From Actinomycetota bacterium (lineage in GTDB: Bacteria > Actinomycetota > Actinomycetes > Nanopelagicales > Nanopelagicaceae), in the NCBI GenBank assembly GCA_947377725.1, contig CANCGX010000003.1, forward strand, positions 1 to 57,941: 57,941 bases of DNA, given 5' to 3'. How positions within the stretch are numbered: the first letter of the stretch is position 1; every line of letters starts with the position of its first letter. Position numbers and translations under genes: made by a program. Below are positions 15,801 through 22,492 of this stretch, in pieces. Under the pieces are notes generated by a model, which was not told where the DNA came from, did no database searches, and saw nothing but the letters and a program-made list of their open reading frames with translations.

Positions 15801-16149
15801 CGGAGCAGTTCGCTCTTCCGACCTCATCCATCAGCGTTCTGGAGCAACAGTGCTTGTTGCTGGAGTAAAAGTTGCCTTACAGACTCCACCTGTTCGCTCG
15901 GGGAGGAGGGTCATGTTTCTAACAATTGATGATGGCTATGGATGCAATGACGTCACCTTTTTCGAAGATGCTCAAGGCGATCATGCCAATTTGCTCTACA
16001 ACTCATGGTTATTCCTCGTCCGAGGCGTTGTGCGCAAAACGGGGGCTCGAGGAATTTCTCTCAGAGCTATATCTGCGTGGGAATTAGGGGAGTCGTATTC
16101 ACAGTGGCGTAATCTTTCAGGAATGAAAGCAGGGATAAGTCATGAATGA
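12859..16149 (+). CDS. dnaE2: Error-prone DNA polymerase DnaE2
   Basis: C-family translesion polymerase of 1096 aa, the usual DnaE2 length. N-terminal PHP domain (FTHLHVSSGYSFKYGTAS; LTDRDGMAGVIRF), polymerase palm with the catalytic Asp residues in ELPDIDIDVESARR at about residue 400, GSGAGSLICYLLGI upstream of it, and a C-terminal OB-fold (TVLVAGVKVALQTP). The shorter length and DIDIDVES distinguish it from the replicative DnaE at 43063-46647. I place the start at the ATG at 12859, 2 bp after the DUF6504 stop; the frame is open to 12823 but that would overlap. It overlaps dinB by 8 bp. Expected role: SOS-induced mutagenic repair. Confidence 0.93.
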   Translation: MFTHLHVSSGYSFKYGTASAAQLVERSAQFGMKALGLTDRDGMAGVIRFVQECESQGIAPIVGVNLSFLQKKYRVTLLAQGGTLPALYRLVSAVNRDSANEKILTFETLEKFSEYSSQLLALHGPDSYLATTIASRRNESALSIFNSTRELFASQSLEIISHRTKGDGPFSTTHAAKLLGFARENDIPAVLTNAVRMLDRTDGPVADVLDSARLLVPLHQRHVERTNSEAYLKSEAEMVFLADEISRGAGESHGRNLLRTTEEWAERSILSPSRDVGIGSIHLPEPAVFSATRHEELANQLRKRSESSLHRYTGALSVRAAERLEEELSTVRKLGYEAYFLAVADIADIARAKGIRVAARGSGAGSLICYLLGISGVEPLSQGLLMERFCSPLRNELPDIDIDVESARRLEIYDAIFKRFGPDRTATVAMVETYRARHAIRDTGAALGISPMEIDLIAKSLPHIRARNIRKALENLPELKNLKLDTPLMKAAIYLAGRLDGLPRHLSMHPCAVLLSDDRLLDIAPTEINASGYAMVQFDKDDVEAIGLLKLDVLGVRMQSAISYSLQEIERLEGVKVDIDGVPLDDPQTFDLIKSTRTLGLFQIESPGQRELVGKFSPQTFTDLVIDISLFRPGPVKSDMITPFINTRHGFRSKPVIHPDLDDILHETEGVVVFHEQVIRIIAIMTGISLAEADEKRRALSTFEGQQEVCDWFYPTAISQGYELPLVAEVWEILRAFASFGFCKAHAAAFALPTYQSAWLKSHHTAAFLAGVLTHDPGMYPRRVILDEARQWGIEIAPININISDKSYRAEKIDQSNQGLRAPYQAPNTASTGAKLTLPDARGYAIRIGFSDIHGINNKEISSILENRPYVDLADFVHRAGVSKPTTEALLLVGAFDSLYKNQEINRRDLLLHLHDIDKFSRVKSKNGHGQMALQLLPSKLEASGLPPLTASERIRNEVALTGMDISHHMMEFYGEFLNSIGAVRSSDLIHQRSGATVLVAGVKVALQTPPVRSGRRVMFLTIDDGYGCNDVTFFEDAQGDHANLLYNSWLFLVRGVVRKTGARGISLRAISAWELGESYSQWRNLSGMKAGISHE

Positions 16150-17347
16150 AGAGAGCCCTGATTCGAATATATTTTCTACGATATTACATATAGATATGGA
16201 TGCATTTTATGCATCAGTAGCAGAAAAAGATGATCCAACGCTTCGCGGAAAGCAAGTAGTCGTTGGGGCAGGCGCCCGGGGAGTAGTTCTCTCTGCAAAC
16301 TACGCTGCACGAAAATTAGGAATTCGCGCCGCGATGCCAGTAAGTCGAGCACAGCGAATGGCTCCACGAGCAATTTTTGTCCATCCAGACCACGCCAGGT
16401 ATAGCGAAGTTTCGTCGCATGTCATGGAAATTTTTCATTCCTATACGCCATTAGTCGAACCACTTTCTTTGGACGAAGCATTTCTTGATGTAACAGGTTC
16501 AAAAAGACTTAAAGGCAGTGGAAGAGAAATTGGAAATAAAATTCGTGAGGAAATTTTCCAAACCGAGGGAATAACCTGCTCGGTTGGAATTGCTTCAACT
16601 AAATTCATAGCAAAGCTTGCATCGCAACATTGCAAACCAAATGGACTCCTAGAGATAGCTCCAGATCGCGTACTTGAATTTCTTCACCCTCTTCCCGTAA
16701 ATGCAATTTGGGGAGTAGGCCCTAAAACTAATGAGGAGTTACAAAAACTCGGACTCAGAACTGTTTTAGATATTGCGCAAACTCCGAGGTCAACTCTTAT
16801 AAGGGCACTTGGGGAAGGAACTGGCGCATCTCTTTACGAGCTTGCGTGGGGTCGGGATTATCGCGATGTCACTCCAGATGAACCGGATAAAAGTATTAGC
16901 GCCGCCGAAACTTTTGCTGAAGACCTCGATGACCCAGAGGAGATACTCCGAGAGTTCTTGAGGTTAATTGAAAAAGCGACGGGAAGAATGCGAAAAAGAA
17001 ATCTTGCTGCCCAAACTGTTTCAATAAAAGTTAGATTTTCAGATTTTAAAACAATAACGCGATCGAAGACTTTGGAACTCCCCGTGATTGGAGTCCAGGA
17101 GAGCTATGAGGTCGTGAAAAAGCTGTATTTGGCTTTGAAGCTAGATAGGGCGCGCCTGCGCTTAGTGGGAGTTTCCTTAGAAAATCTCATTGATCAATCC
17201 TCTGCACCACACCAGTTGCTCCTTGGTGAGCGTGAAAAGGGGTGGAGAGAGGCCACCGAAGCCATAGATCGCGCAACCGCACGCTTCGGGAAGGGGAGCG
17301 TGCGCCCAGCTCGGCTGGTAGACCCCGAAGACCTGTCCTATTCTTAG
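16142..17347 (+). CDS. dinB: Y-family DNA polymerase IV
   Basis: A 401-aa translesion polymerase. Palm residues are in ILHIDMDAFYASV (D18) and SLDEAFLDV (D111, E112); the helix-hairpin-helix region reads IWGVGPKTNEELQKLG, and the little-finger domain follows. A possible clamp-binding string QLLLG lies near the C-terminus. It starts inside the last 8 bp of dnaE2, so it is cotranscribed and SOS-induced with it. This is a DinB-type protein rather than the ImuB that partners DnaE2 in mycobacteria: both catalytic carboxylate motifs are intact. The next gene starts 3 bp after the stop. Confidence 0.93.
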   Translation: MNEESPDSNIFSTILHIDMDAFYASVAEKDDPTLRGKQVVVGAGARGVVLSANYAARKLGIRAAMPVSRAQRMAPRAIFVHPDHARYSEVSSHVMEIFHSYTPLVEPLSLDEAFLDVTGSKRLKGSGREIGNKIREEIFQTEGITCSVGIASTKFIAKLASQHCKPNGLLEIAPDRVLEFLHPLPVNAIWGVGPKTNEELQKLGLRTVLDIAQTPRSTLIRALGEGTGASLYELAWGRDYRDVTPDEPDKSISAAETFAEDLDDPEEILREFLRLIEKATGRMRKRNLAAQTVSIKVRFSDFKTITRSKTLELPVIGVQESYEVVKKLYLALKLDRARLRLVGVSLENLIDQSSAPHQLLLGEREKGWREATEAIDRATARFGKGSVRPARLVDPEDLSYS

Positions 17348-17350
17348 ACA

Positions 17351-17710
17351 GTGCCACTATCAGATCGTGAACGAAAGCTCCTCGCCGAGATGGAAGCTGC
17401 CCTTGAACAAGATGACCCACGCCTTGTATCCACACTGAGTGGAAAAATTAGAACTCCTCAAGGGGGTCGAGTTGTTGGCGGATTAGTCGCTCTCTTTGGT
17501 GGGATGGCAATCATTCTTTCTGGCCTGATTGCAAAAATTCCGGCTATCGGCGTTGCAGGTTTTGTCATTGCATTGGTCGGCTCATTCTTAATTATTTCGA
17601 ATTTCTCCGCAGGAAAACTCAAAGTTCCTTCGACTTCGCACAATCAGAATAAAAAAGGTTGGGGCGATCGAATGGAAGATAGATGGGATCGTCGAAACTT
17701 CGACAAGTAA
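17351..17710 (+). CDS. DUF3040 small membrane protein
   Basis: A 119-aa protein of the actinobacterial DUF3040 family. N-terminal PLSDRERKLLAEMEAALEQD followed by DPRLVSTL is the family signature; two hydrophobic helices (about residues 41-60 and 65-82) and a basic, polar tail (WGDRMEDRWDRRNFDK) follow. GTG start 3 bp after dinB, so it lies at the end of the SOS operon. In other actinobacteria a DUF3040 gene often sits before mraZ; here an inverted ABC exporter intervenes. Function unknown, possibly envelope-related. Confidence 0.82.
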   Translation: MPLSDRERKLLAEMEAALEQDDPRLVSTLSGKIRTPQGGRVVGGLVALFGGMAIILSGLIAKIPAIGVAGFVIALVGSFLIISNFSAGKLKVPSTSHNQNKKGWGDRMEDRWDRRNFDK

Positions 17711-17716
17711 TTTTTC

Positions 17717-18547
17717 TTAACGCATAAACAATTTGGTTAAACGCTTTGTGGTTATAAATAGCCCAATTCCAATCATTGCCAGAAAATAAATGACATGTGG
17801 AATAAGCGAGGTGTTTATGACGCCGAGTGAGACTGAACGAATCAATACCACGCCATGCCACAGCGGCAGCGATTTGATAAGAAGCTGTAGCCAATCTGGA
17901 TAAATCGTAAGTGGATAAAATGATCCGGAAAATAGAAACATAGGAAGCATCACTATATTCACGAGATTCATCTGCTCAAAAGATTTGATATAGGTTGTCA
18001 CTGCCATTCCGATAGAGGCAAAACCAAATGCGATGAGAACTGCAGCGGGTATGGCTAGTAAAGCCCAAGGCGTAGTGATTAACCCAAATAATGCAACGAT
18101 GCTCATGAACGCGATGGAATAGAGCAGACCGCGAAGCAGCGCCCAACCAATTTCTCCAAGCGCAACATCAAGAGGCCCGAGTGATGTAGTGAGCATCCCT
18201 TGATAAATACGATCAAAACGAAGCTTAAAGAAGACGTTCCACGTTGCATCGTAGATTGCGCCATTCATAGCGCTAGTTGCGAGCAAAGCTGGGGCAATAA
18301 ATGCAGCATAAGAAACGAAATGACCAGGAGCAATTTCAATGTCTCCGATGAGTTTTCCTACTCCATAGCCAAATGAAAACAAATACATAACAGGTTCTAG
18401 AAATCCCGTTGCAACGACAATCCAGCCAGACGTTCGAAAAGCAAGGTAGGACCTTTGGATGACGGCTCGAGAACGACCGGAGTAAACAGAGTTTCCTATT
18501 CGACCAATTCGACTTTCGGCAATCGCGACGGCAGCATTAACAATCAT
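17717..18547 (-). CDS. ABC-2 type exporter permease (second)
   Basis: A 276-aa permease with about six membrane helices of the ABC-2 (DrrB-like) family. Recognisable are FLEPVMYLFSFGYGVGKLIG, the long middle of the family (GAIYDATWNVFFKLRFDRIY), and FLFSGSFYPLTIYPDWLQLL with the usual SGxFYP element. It overlaps the preceding permease gene by 4 bp (ATGA) and ends 6 bp from the convergent DUF3040 gene. With 18544-19380 it probably forms a heterodimeric channel driven by the ATPase at 19380-20309. The substrate is unknown; homologous systems export drugs, lipids or glycopolymers. Confidence 0.87.
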   Translation of the reverse strand: MIVNAAVAIAESRIGRIGNSVYSGRSRAVIQRSYLAFRTSGWIVVATGFLEPVMYLFSFGYGVGKLIGDIEIAPGHFVSYAAFIAPALLATSAMNGAIYDATWNVFFKLRFDRIYQGMLTTSLGPLDVALGEIGWALLRGLLYSIAFMSIVALFGLITTPWALLAIPAAVLIAFGFASIGMAVTTYIKSFEQMNLVNIVMLPMFLFSGSFYPLTIYPDWLQLLIKSLPLWHGVVLIRSVSLGVINTSLIPHVIYFLAMIGIGLFITTKRLTKLFMR

Positions 18548-19380
18548 TTGCTCAACCTGTATTCAAATCTATTGAATGCCCACAATAGGCCGACAACCAA
18601 CAATATGGATAGAAAAGCGAAGTGGATAAAAATCATTGCAGGAGAAATCTCATGGCCGTAACTCACCCAGCGCCCTAGTTCTGTTGAATGCCACAAGGGC
18701 GAGATCCATCCGATTATCCGAAGGGGAGCTGGGATTGAATTAAGCGGGTAAAAAGTCCCCGAGAAGAGAAAGAGAGGCATGATGAGCAAGCGCCCCATCA
18801 CGTTAAGGAAGAGATCATCGTTTTTTGCTGCCGCTGCAGCGGCCATCATTAGAGCGCTAAAACATGAAGCCGCATATAGCGACGTAAATATCATTGGCCA
18901 AGAACTCGCCGGATTGATGGCTCCAAATACTGAGAGCACACCGAAATAAATTACAACCGATCCAATAGTTCGAGCCATTGACGCAAAATACGTTCCAAGT
19001 GCAATCTGTCTTCCAGTAATTGGTGTCGCATTCATCGCAAAAAAGGTGCGGTGCCATTTGAACCCTTGGAGAACTGGGAAAGTAACTTCTCCCATAAAAT
19101 CTTGAATGGCGACTGCAGAAAGCAGTGCTGGTGCTAGAAATACGATGTATTTAACCCCATCAACACCGACTGATCCCACCCGTGAGTTTACAAATGTGCC
19201 CACACCAATTCCAAGGGACATTAAGTAGAAAAAGGGATTGAGAAGTGAGCTCGTGAGAAGTGACCAAAACCAATGCGCCATTGTTCTTAAGCGAGCTTCA
19301 ATAACAAAGACAGTACCAAAACGTAAAGCGCGTTTTACATCTACTATTTCTAAAGAGCCCTTACGAGTCGACTCAGCCAC
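18544..19380 (-). CDS. ABC-2 type exporter permease (first)
   Basis: A 278-aa ABC-2 permease, about six membrane helices, with TSSLLNPFFYLMSLGIGVGT, VAIQDFMGEVTFPVLQGFKW and FLFSGTFYPLNSIPAPLRII matching its partner permease at equivalent positions, so the pair probably arose by duplication. GTG start at 19380 shares a base with the TAG stop of the ATPase gene (TAGTG), giving tight coupling. An N-terminal soluble stretch of about 30 residues precedes the first helix. Confidence 0.87.
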   Translation of the reverse strand: MAESTRKGSLEIVDVKRALRFGTVFVIEARLRTMAHWFWSLLTSSLLNPFFYLMSLGIGVGTFVNSRVGSVGVDGVKYIVFLAPALLSAVAIQDFMGEVTFPVLQGFKWHRTFFAMNATPITGRQIALGTYFASMARTIGSVVIYFGVLSVFGAINPASSWPMIFTSLYAASCFSALMMAAAAAAKNDDLFLNVMGRLLIMPLFLFSGTFYPLNSIPAPLRIIGWISPLWHSTELGRWVSYGHEISPAMIFIHFAFLSILLVVGLLWAFNRFEYRLSK

Positions 19381-20309
19381 TACTCGACCAAGCTTCTTCC
19401 TGTGAGCCTTAAGAAAACATCTTCTAGCGAACTTCTGCGCACTAGAGAGGTGAGTGGATGCATTCCTGCTTTGCGAATTTCCTCCAGAACTTTCTCTGCA
19501 TCATCTGCATATAAAAGTATTCGATCGGGAAGAAGTTCAATTCTTTCGCAGAGGTTATGAAGCTGATTGGATATTTCCGAATTCCGGTCAGAACCAAAAC
19601 GAACTTCAAGAACTTCCTTAGTTGAATATTTCTTAATGAGTTCGCTCGGTGAATCTTCAGCCATGATAGAACCTTTATCCATCACCATTAACCTGTCACA
19701 CAGCTGTTCAGCCTCATCCATATAGTGAGTTGTAATCAAGAGAGTGACGCCCTGCTCCTTCAATCTAAATAGACGATCCCAGAGAATGTGACGAGCTTGT
19801 GGATCTAGACCAGTTGTGGGTTCGTCGAGCATTAATATTTCTGGTTCATTGATAAGTGCACGCGCAATCGTGAGACGTCTTTTCATTCCACCGCTCAGCG
19901 CTTCAACTTTTGCATCTCTCTTCTCGGTTAACTGTGCAAACTCGAGAAGTTCTTCAATTTTTGTGCGAATGTATTTACGAGATAACCCAAAATAGCGGCC
20001 GTAAATGTAAAGGTTGTCATACACAGTCAGTGCTTCGTCCAAATTATCTTGTTGAGGAACAACTCCAAGATGTGCGCGAATTTCTGGGCCGCTAAGTTCT
20101 GGATCTTTTCCGAGGATCTTGATTTCTCCCGAAGAGCGAGTAAGCGTTGCGGCAATTATTCGCATGGTTGTGGACTTTCCAGCGCCATTTGGACCTAGAA
20201 AACCGAAGGATTCGCCTCTTCTCACCGCAAAATCGATGCCATTCACAGCCACGAAATCTAGGTATTTCTTGGTGAGGCCTTTGGCCACGATGAGCTCGTC
20301 ATTTTGCAC
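19380..20309 (-). CDS. ABC exporter ATP-binding protein (DrrA-like)
   Basis: A 309-aa ATPase: Walker A GPNGAGKST, Q-loop VVPQQDNL, signature LSGGMKRRL, Walker B ILMLDEPTTGLDP, H-loop LLITTHYMDEAE, then the C-terminal regulatory extension typical of DrrA-type exporters. The frame stays open to 20423, but the extra N-terminus (Pro/Phe-rich) is only a translation of the operator array before mraZ. I therefore start at the GTG at 20309, where TACTGT lies exactly 6 nt upstream, predicting a leaderless mRNA. First gene of a three-gene exporter operon divergent from mraZ. Confidence 0.88.
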   Translation of the reverse strand: MQNDELIVAKGLTKKYLDFVAVNGIDFAVRRGESFGFLGPNGAGKSTTMRIIAATLTRSSGEIKILGKDPELSGPEIRAHLGVVPQQDNLDEALTVYDNLYIYGRYFGLSRKYIRTKIEELLEFAQLTEKRDAKVEALSGGMKRRLTIARALINEPEILMLDEPTTGLDPQARHILWDRLFRLKEQGVTLLITTHYMDEAEQLCDRLMVMDKGSIMAEDSPSELIKKYSTKEVLEVRFGSDRNSEISNQLHNLCERIELLPDRILLYADDAEKVLEEIRKAGMHPLTSLVRRSSLEDVFLRLTGRSLVE

Positions 20310-20315
20310 ATGCTC

Positions 20316-20321
20316 ACAGTA
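20316..20321 (-). promoter_or_regulatory. Predicted leaderless -10 element of the ABC exporter operon
   Basis: Minus strand TACTGT, then GAGCAT, then the GTG at 20309. The -35 region of this promoter would fall at about 20339-20344, touching the edge of the repeat array described next. Confidence 0.45.
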
Positions 20322-20343
20322 ACCGTGCTGAAAAGGCGGATGA

Positions 20344-20411
20344 AAATTGGGGCTAAAAGGGAGAAATATGGTGAAAGGTGGTTGATTTTGGGGGAAAGTG
20401 GAGTAAAGTGG
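20344..20411. promoter_or_regulatory. Phased repeat array before mraZ, probable MraZ operator
   Basis: Seven 7-mers resembling AAAGTGG at 10- or 11-bp spacing: 20344 AAATTGG, 20355 AAAAGGG, 20365 AATATGG, 20375 AAGGTGG, 20385 ATTTTGG, 20395 AAAGTGG, 20405 AAAGTGG. The last two are identical and separated by AGT. MraZ proteins are known to bind tandem boxes of this general type ahead of their own gene, including AAAGTG-type boxes in mollicutes. One possible promoter inside it is TTGATT (20382-20387), 16 nt, TAAAGT (20404-20409). The array lies between mraZ and the divergent exporter operon. Confidence 0.6.
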
Positions 20412-20484
20412 TGCATGAAGCAAGAATCGGGGGATTTGAGCTTCGCATACATGCGATTGAGAGCGTGAAGGGGAGGTGGCTTAG

Positions 20485-20916
20485 ATGTTTCTTGGGACCC
20501 ATGAACCAAAACTCGACGAAAAGGGCCGCATAATCCTGCCCGCTCGTTTCCGTGATGAGCTCTCCAATGGCTTGGTCGTTACCAAAGGCCAGGAGCGCTG
20601 CCTTTATGTCTTTCCTTCAAAAGAGTTCACATCCATCACTGAGCGCTTGCGCCAAGCTCCCGTCACCGAGAAATCAGCACGCGATTACATGCGCGTGATG
20701 TTCGCCGGCGCTCATGATGAAGTGCCAGATAAGCAAGGCCGCATCACCATTCCGGCAGGTTTGCGTACATACGCAGCTTTGGAAAAGGAGTGCGTCGTCA
20801 TCGGAGCAAATACCCGTTTGGAAATTTGGGATGCAGCTTCATGGAATACCTACCTCGCAGATCGCGAAAAGGGTTTTGCCGATGTTTCAACGGAGGTGCT
20901 ACCGGGCCTCTTCTAG
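20485..20916 (+). CDS. mraZ: Transcriptional regulator MraZ
   Basis: A 143-aa DNA-binding protein with two AbrB-like halves, each carrying the DxxxR motif: LDEKGRIILPARFRDEL near residues 10-26 and PDKQGRITIPAGLRTYA near residues 81-97. MraZ rings bind tandem repeats upstream of mraZ and control the dcw cluster. Starts at the ATG at 20485 behind a strong GGGGAGG ribosome-binding site. A matching repeat array is at 20344-20411. It is followed by a 215-bp gap holding a structured RNA before rsmH. Confidence 0.95.
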   Translation: MFLGTHEPKLDEKGRIILPARFRDELSNGLVVTKGQERCLYVFPSKEFTSITERLRQAPVTEKSARDYMRVMFAGAHDEVPDKQGRITIPAGLRTYAALEKECVVIGANTRLEIWDAASWNTYLADREKGFADVSTEVLPGLF

Positions 20917-20952
20917 GACCCATCACATAAATCGGTCAATTCAGATTCTTGA

Positions 20953-21067
20953 TTTAGGCCATCGTCGACTAAAACGCAGAGCGACGCCCCTTCCCCGGCG
21001 CCGCTTCCCCCAATCGCACTACAGCAGATCAGTAGTTGCGAATTCCGTCAGTCGACGATGACCTAAA
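20953..21067 (+). ncRNA. Structured leader RNA between mraZ and rsmH
   Basis: A long outer stem, TTTAGGCCATCGTCGACT (20953-20970) with AGTCGACGATGACCTAAA (21050-21067), has 17 of 18 pairs. It encloses two hairpins: P2, 20981-20988 with 20997-21004 (one mismatch, C-rich loop), and P3, 21015-21022 with 21032-21040 (one bulge). The location suits the known actinobacterial mraW leader RNA motif, which I recall but cannot match here. GCTTCCCC at 21003-21010 is perfectly complementary to the rsmH Shine-Dalgarno region GGGGAAGC (21121-21128), and CTTCCCC recurs in the P2 loop (20990-20996). Confidence 0.7.
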
Positions 21068-21131
21068 TAAAGAAATGAATGAGCAAGAGATATCAAGAAA
21101 TTTAACTTAATAAAAAGAAAGGGGAAGCACT

Positions 21132-22103
21132 ATGCACGATATTCAACAAGCTCGTCACATTCCAGTGGCGCTTAATCGTTGCATCGATTTGCTCGCCCCG
21201 GCCATTGAGAAAGCTATTGAACTTCGTGGTGTAGCTGTGATTATTGATGCAACTCTCGGGCTCGGGGGTCACACGCGTGCCCTGCTTGAAAGATTTCCTC
21301 AAGCGACAGTAATCGGTTTCGATAGAGACTTAGACGCGATTGAAATAGCTCGCAAGAATGTAGCGCCTTTTGGCGAACGTCTAACAATTGTTCATCGAGT
21401 TTATGACCAGATTCCTGAAGTTCTAGCAGAACGCGGAATTGAAATGATAGACGGAGCTCTATTTGATCTTGGAGTTTCTTCTATGCAATTGGATGTGGCC
21501 GATAGAGGCTTTGCGTATTCTCAAGATGCTCCGCTTGATATGAGAATGGATCAGAGCCAGGGATTAACAGCAAAAGAAATTCTCTTCAGTTACGACAGAA
21601 ACTCCCTCATTCATATTCTTAGAGCATACGGCGATGAGAAATTTGCTCCGCGAATTGCTGACAACATTATTGCAGCACGTGATTCGAACCAGTTGGAGAG
21701 CACAAAGCAGCTCGCAGATTTGGTCAAAGAGAGTATTCCTGCACCTGCACGCCGGACGGGTGGAAATCCTGCGAAACGCACATTTCAAGCGCTGCGCATT
21801 GAAGTAAATCAAGAATTAGCAACACTTGAATCGGCAATTCCAGCGGCGATGGAGGCTCTTGTTCCTGGCGGCCGCATCGTTGTGATGGCTTATCAGAGCT
21901 TGGAAGACAAGATTGTTAAGAATTTCTTCACAAAAGCTTGCACGTCAACCACTCCAAGAGGATTACCTGTAGAGCTTCCTAATACTGCCGCAAAATTCTC
22001 ATACGTAATAACGGGCAGTGAATCTGCCACGGAAGTGGAAATTGAAGAAAATCCGCGTGCGCAGAGTATGCGCCTTCGCGCAATTGAACGCGTGGCTGCG
22101 TAA
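21132..22103 (+). CDS. rsmH: 16S rRNA m4C1402 methyltransferase RsmH (MraW)
   Basis: A 323-aa SAM-dependent methyltransferase that N4-methylates C1402 of 16S rRNA. Family landmarks are DATLGLGGHTRALLERFP (SAM site), the FDLGVSSMQLDVADRGFAYS element with PLDMRMD after it, and the RTFQALRIEVNQEL segment. ATG at 21132 with GGGGAAG 6 nt upstream; that site can pair with the upstream leader RNA. The stop overlaps the next ATG (TAATG). Confidence 0.95.
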   Translation: MHDIQQARHIPVALNRCIDLLAPAIEKAIELRGVAVIIDATLGLGGHTRALLERFPQATVIGFDRDLDAIEIARKNVAPFGERLTIVHRVYDQIPEVLAERGIEMIDGALFDLGVSSMQLDVADRGFAYSQDAPLDMRMDQSQGLTAKEILFSYDRNSLIHILRAYGDEKFAPRIADNIIAARDSNQLESTKQLADLVKESIPAPARRTGGNPAKRTFQALRIEVNQELATLESAIPAAMEALVPGGRIVVMAYQSLEDKIVKNFFTKACTSTTPRGLPVELPNTAAKFSYVITGSESATEVEIEENPRAQSMRLRAIERVAA

Positions 22104-22492
22104 TGGCTATTTCACTCTTCGCACCAGCGATAGCGCGTTCACGTGAACTCGTAATTTCTCGATCAACTCAAGCTGTTCTGCAGCTTGTTCCTGAATTGAA
22201 GAAAGAGGAAGGCAAGGAAATTCACACACGTGCGTTTCTCTTCCTGTTAAGTGGCGTTTTTGGGATTGGCCTGTTGTGCCTTCTCTTGATCAATACCTTA
22301 TTGACCCAAGATGCTTTTGTCTTACAACGTTTGAAACACAATGTGAATGTAACAAACGACCAACGAGATGCAATTCTTCGAACCGTTGCAGAAAAGTCAT
22401 CTCCCGAATCTCTCTCGACAAGTGCGATCAGATTAGGAATGTCTCCTGCGCAGAATCCACAGTTCATCGATATATCTGGTAGTGCAAAATGA
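22103..22492 (+). CDS. FtsL-like division protein
   Basis: A 129-aa protein with a basic cytoplasmic N-terminus, one membrane helix (about residues 42-65, FLFLLSGVFGIGLLCLLLIN) and a short extracytoplasmic coiled region beginning LTQDAFVLQRLKHNVNVTND. Size, topology and its place between rsmH and ftsI are those of FtsL, which bridges FtsQ and the FtsWI synthase. Sequence conservation of this family is poor, so the name rests on context. It overlaps both neighbours by 1-4 bp. Confidence 0.75.
   Translation: MAISLFAPAIARSRELVISRSTQAVLQLVPELKKEEGKEIHTRAFLFLLSGVFGIGLLCLLLINTLLTQDAFVLQRLKHNVNVTNDQRDAILRTVAEKSSPESLSTSAIRLGMSPAQNPQFIDISGSAK

Noticed and set aside
20310..20423. N-terminal extension of the ABC ATPase (Pro/Phe-rich)
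   Set aside because: It is a translation of the phased repeat array before mraZ and is unrelated to the ATPase domain; the GTG at 20309 with a TACTGT 6 nt upstream is a better start.
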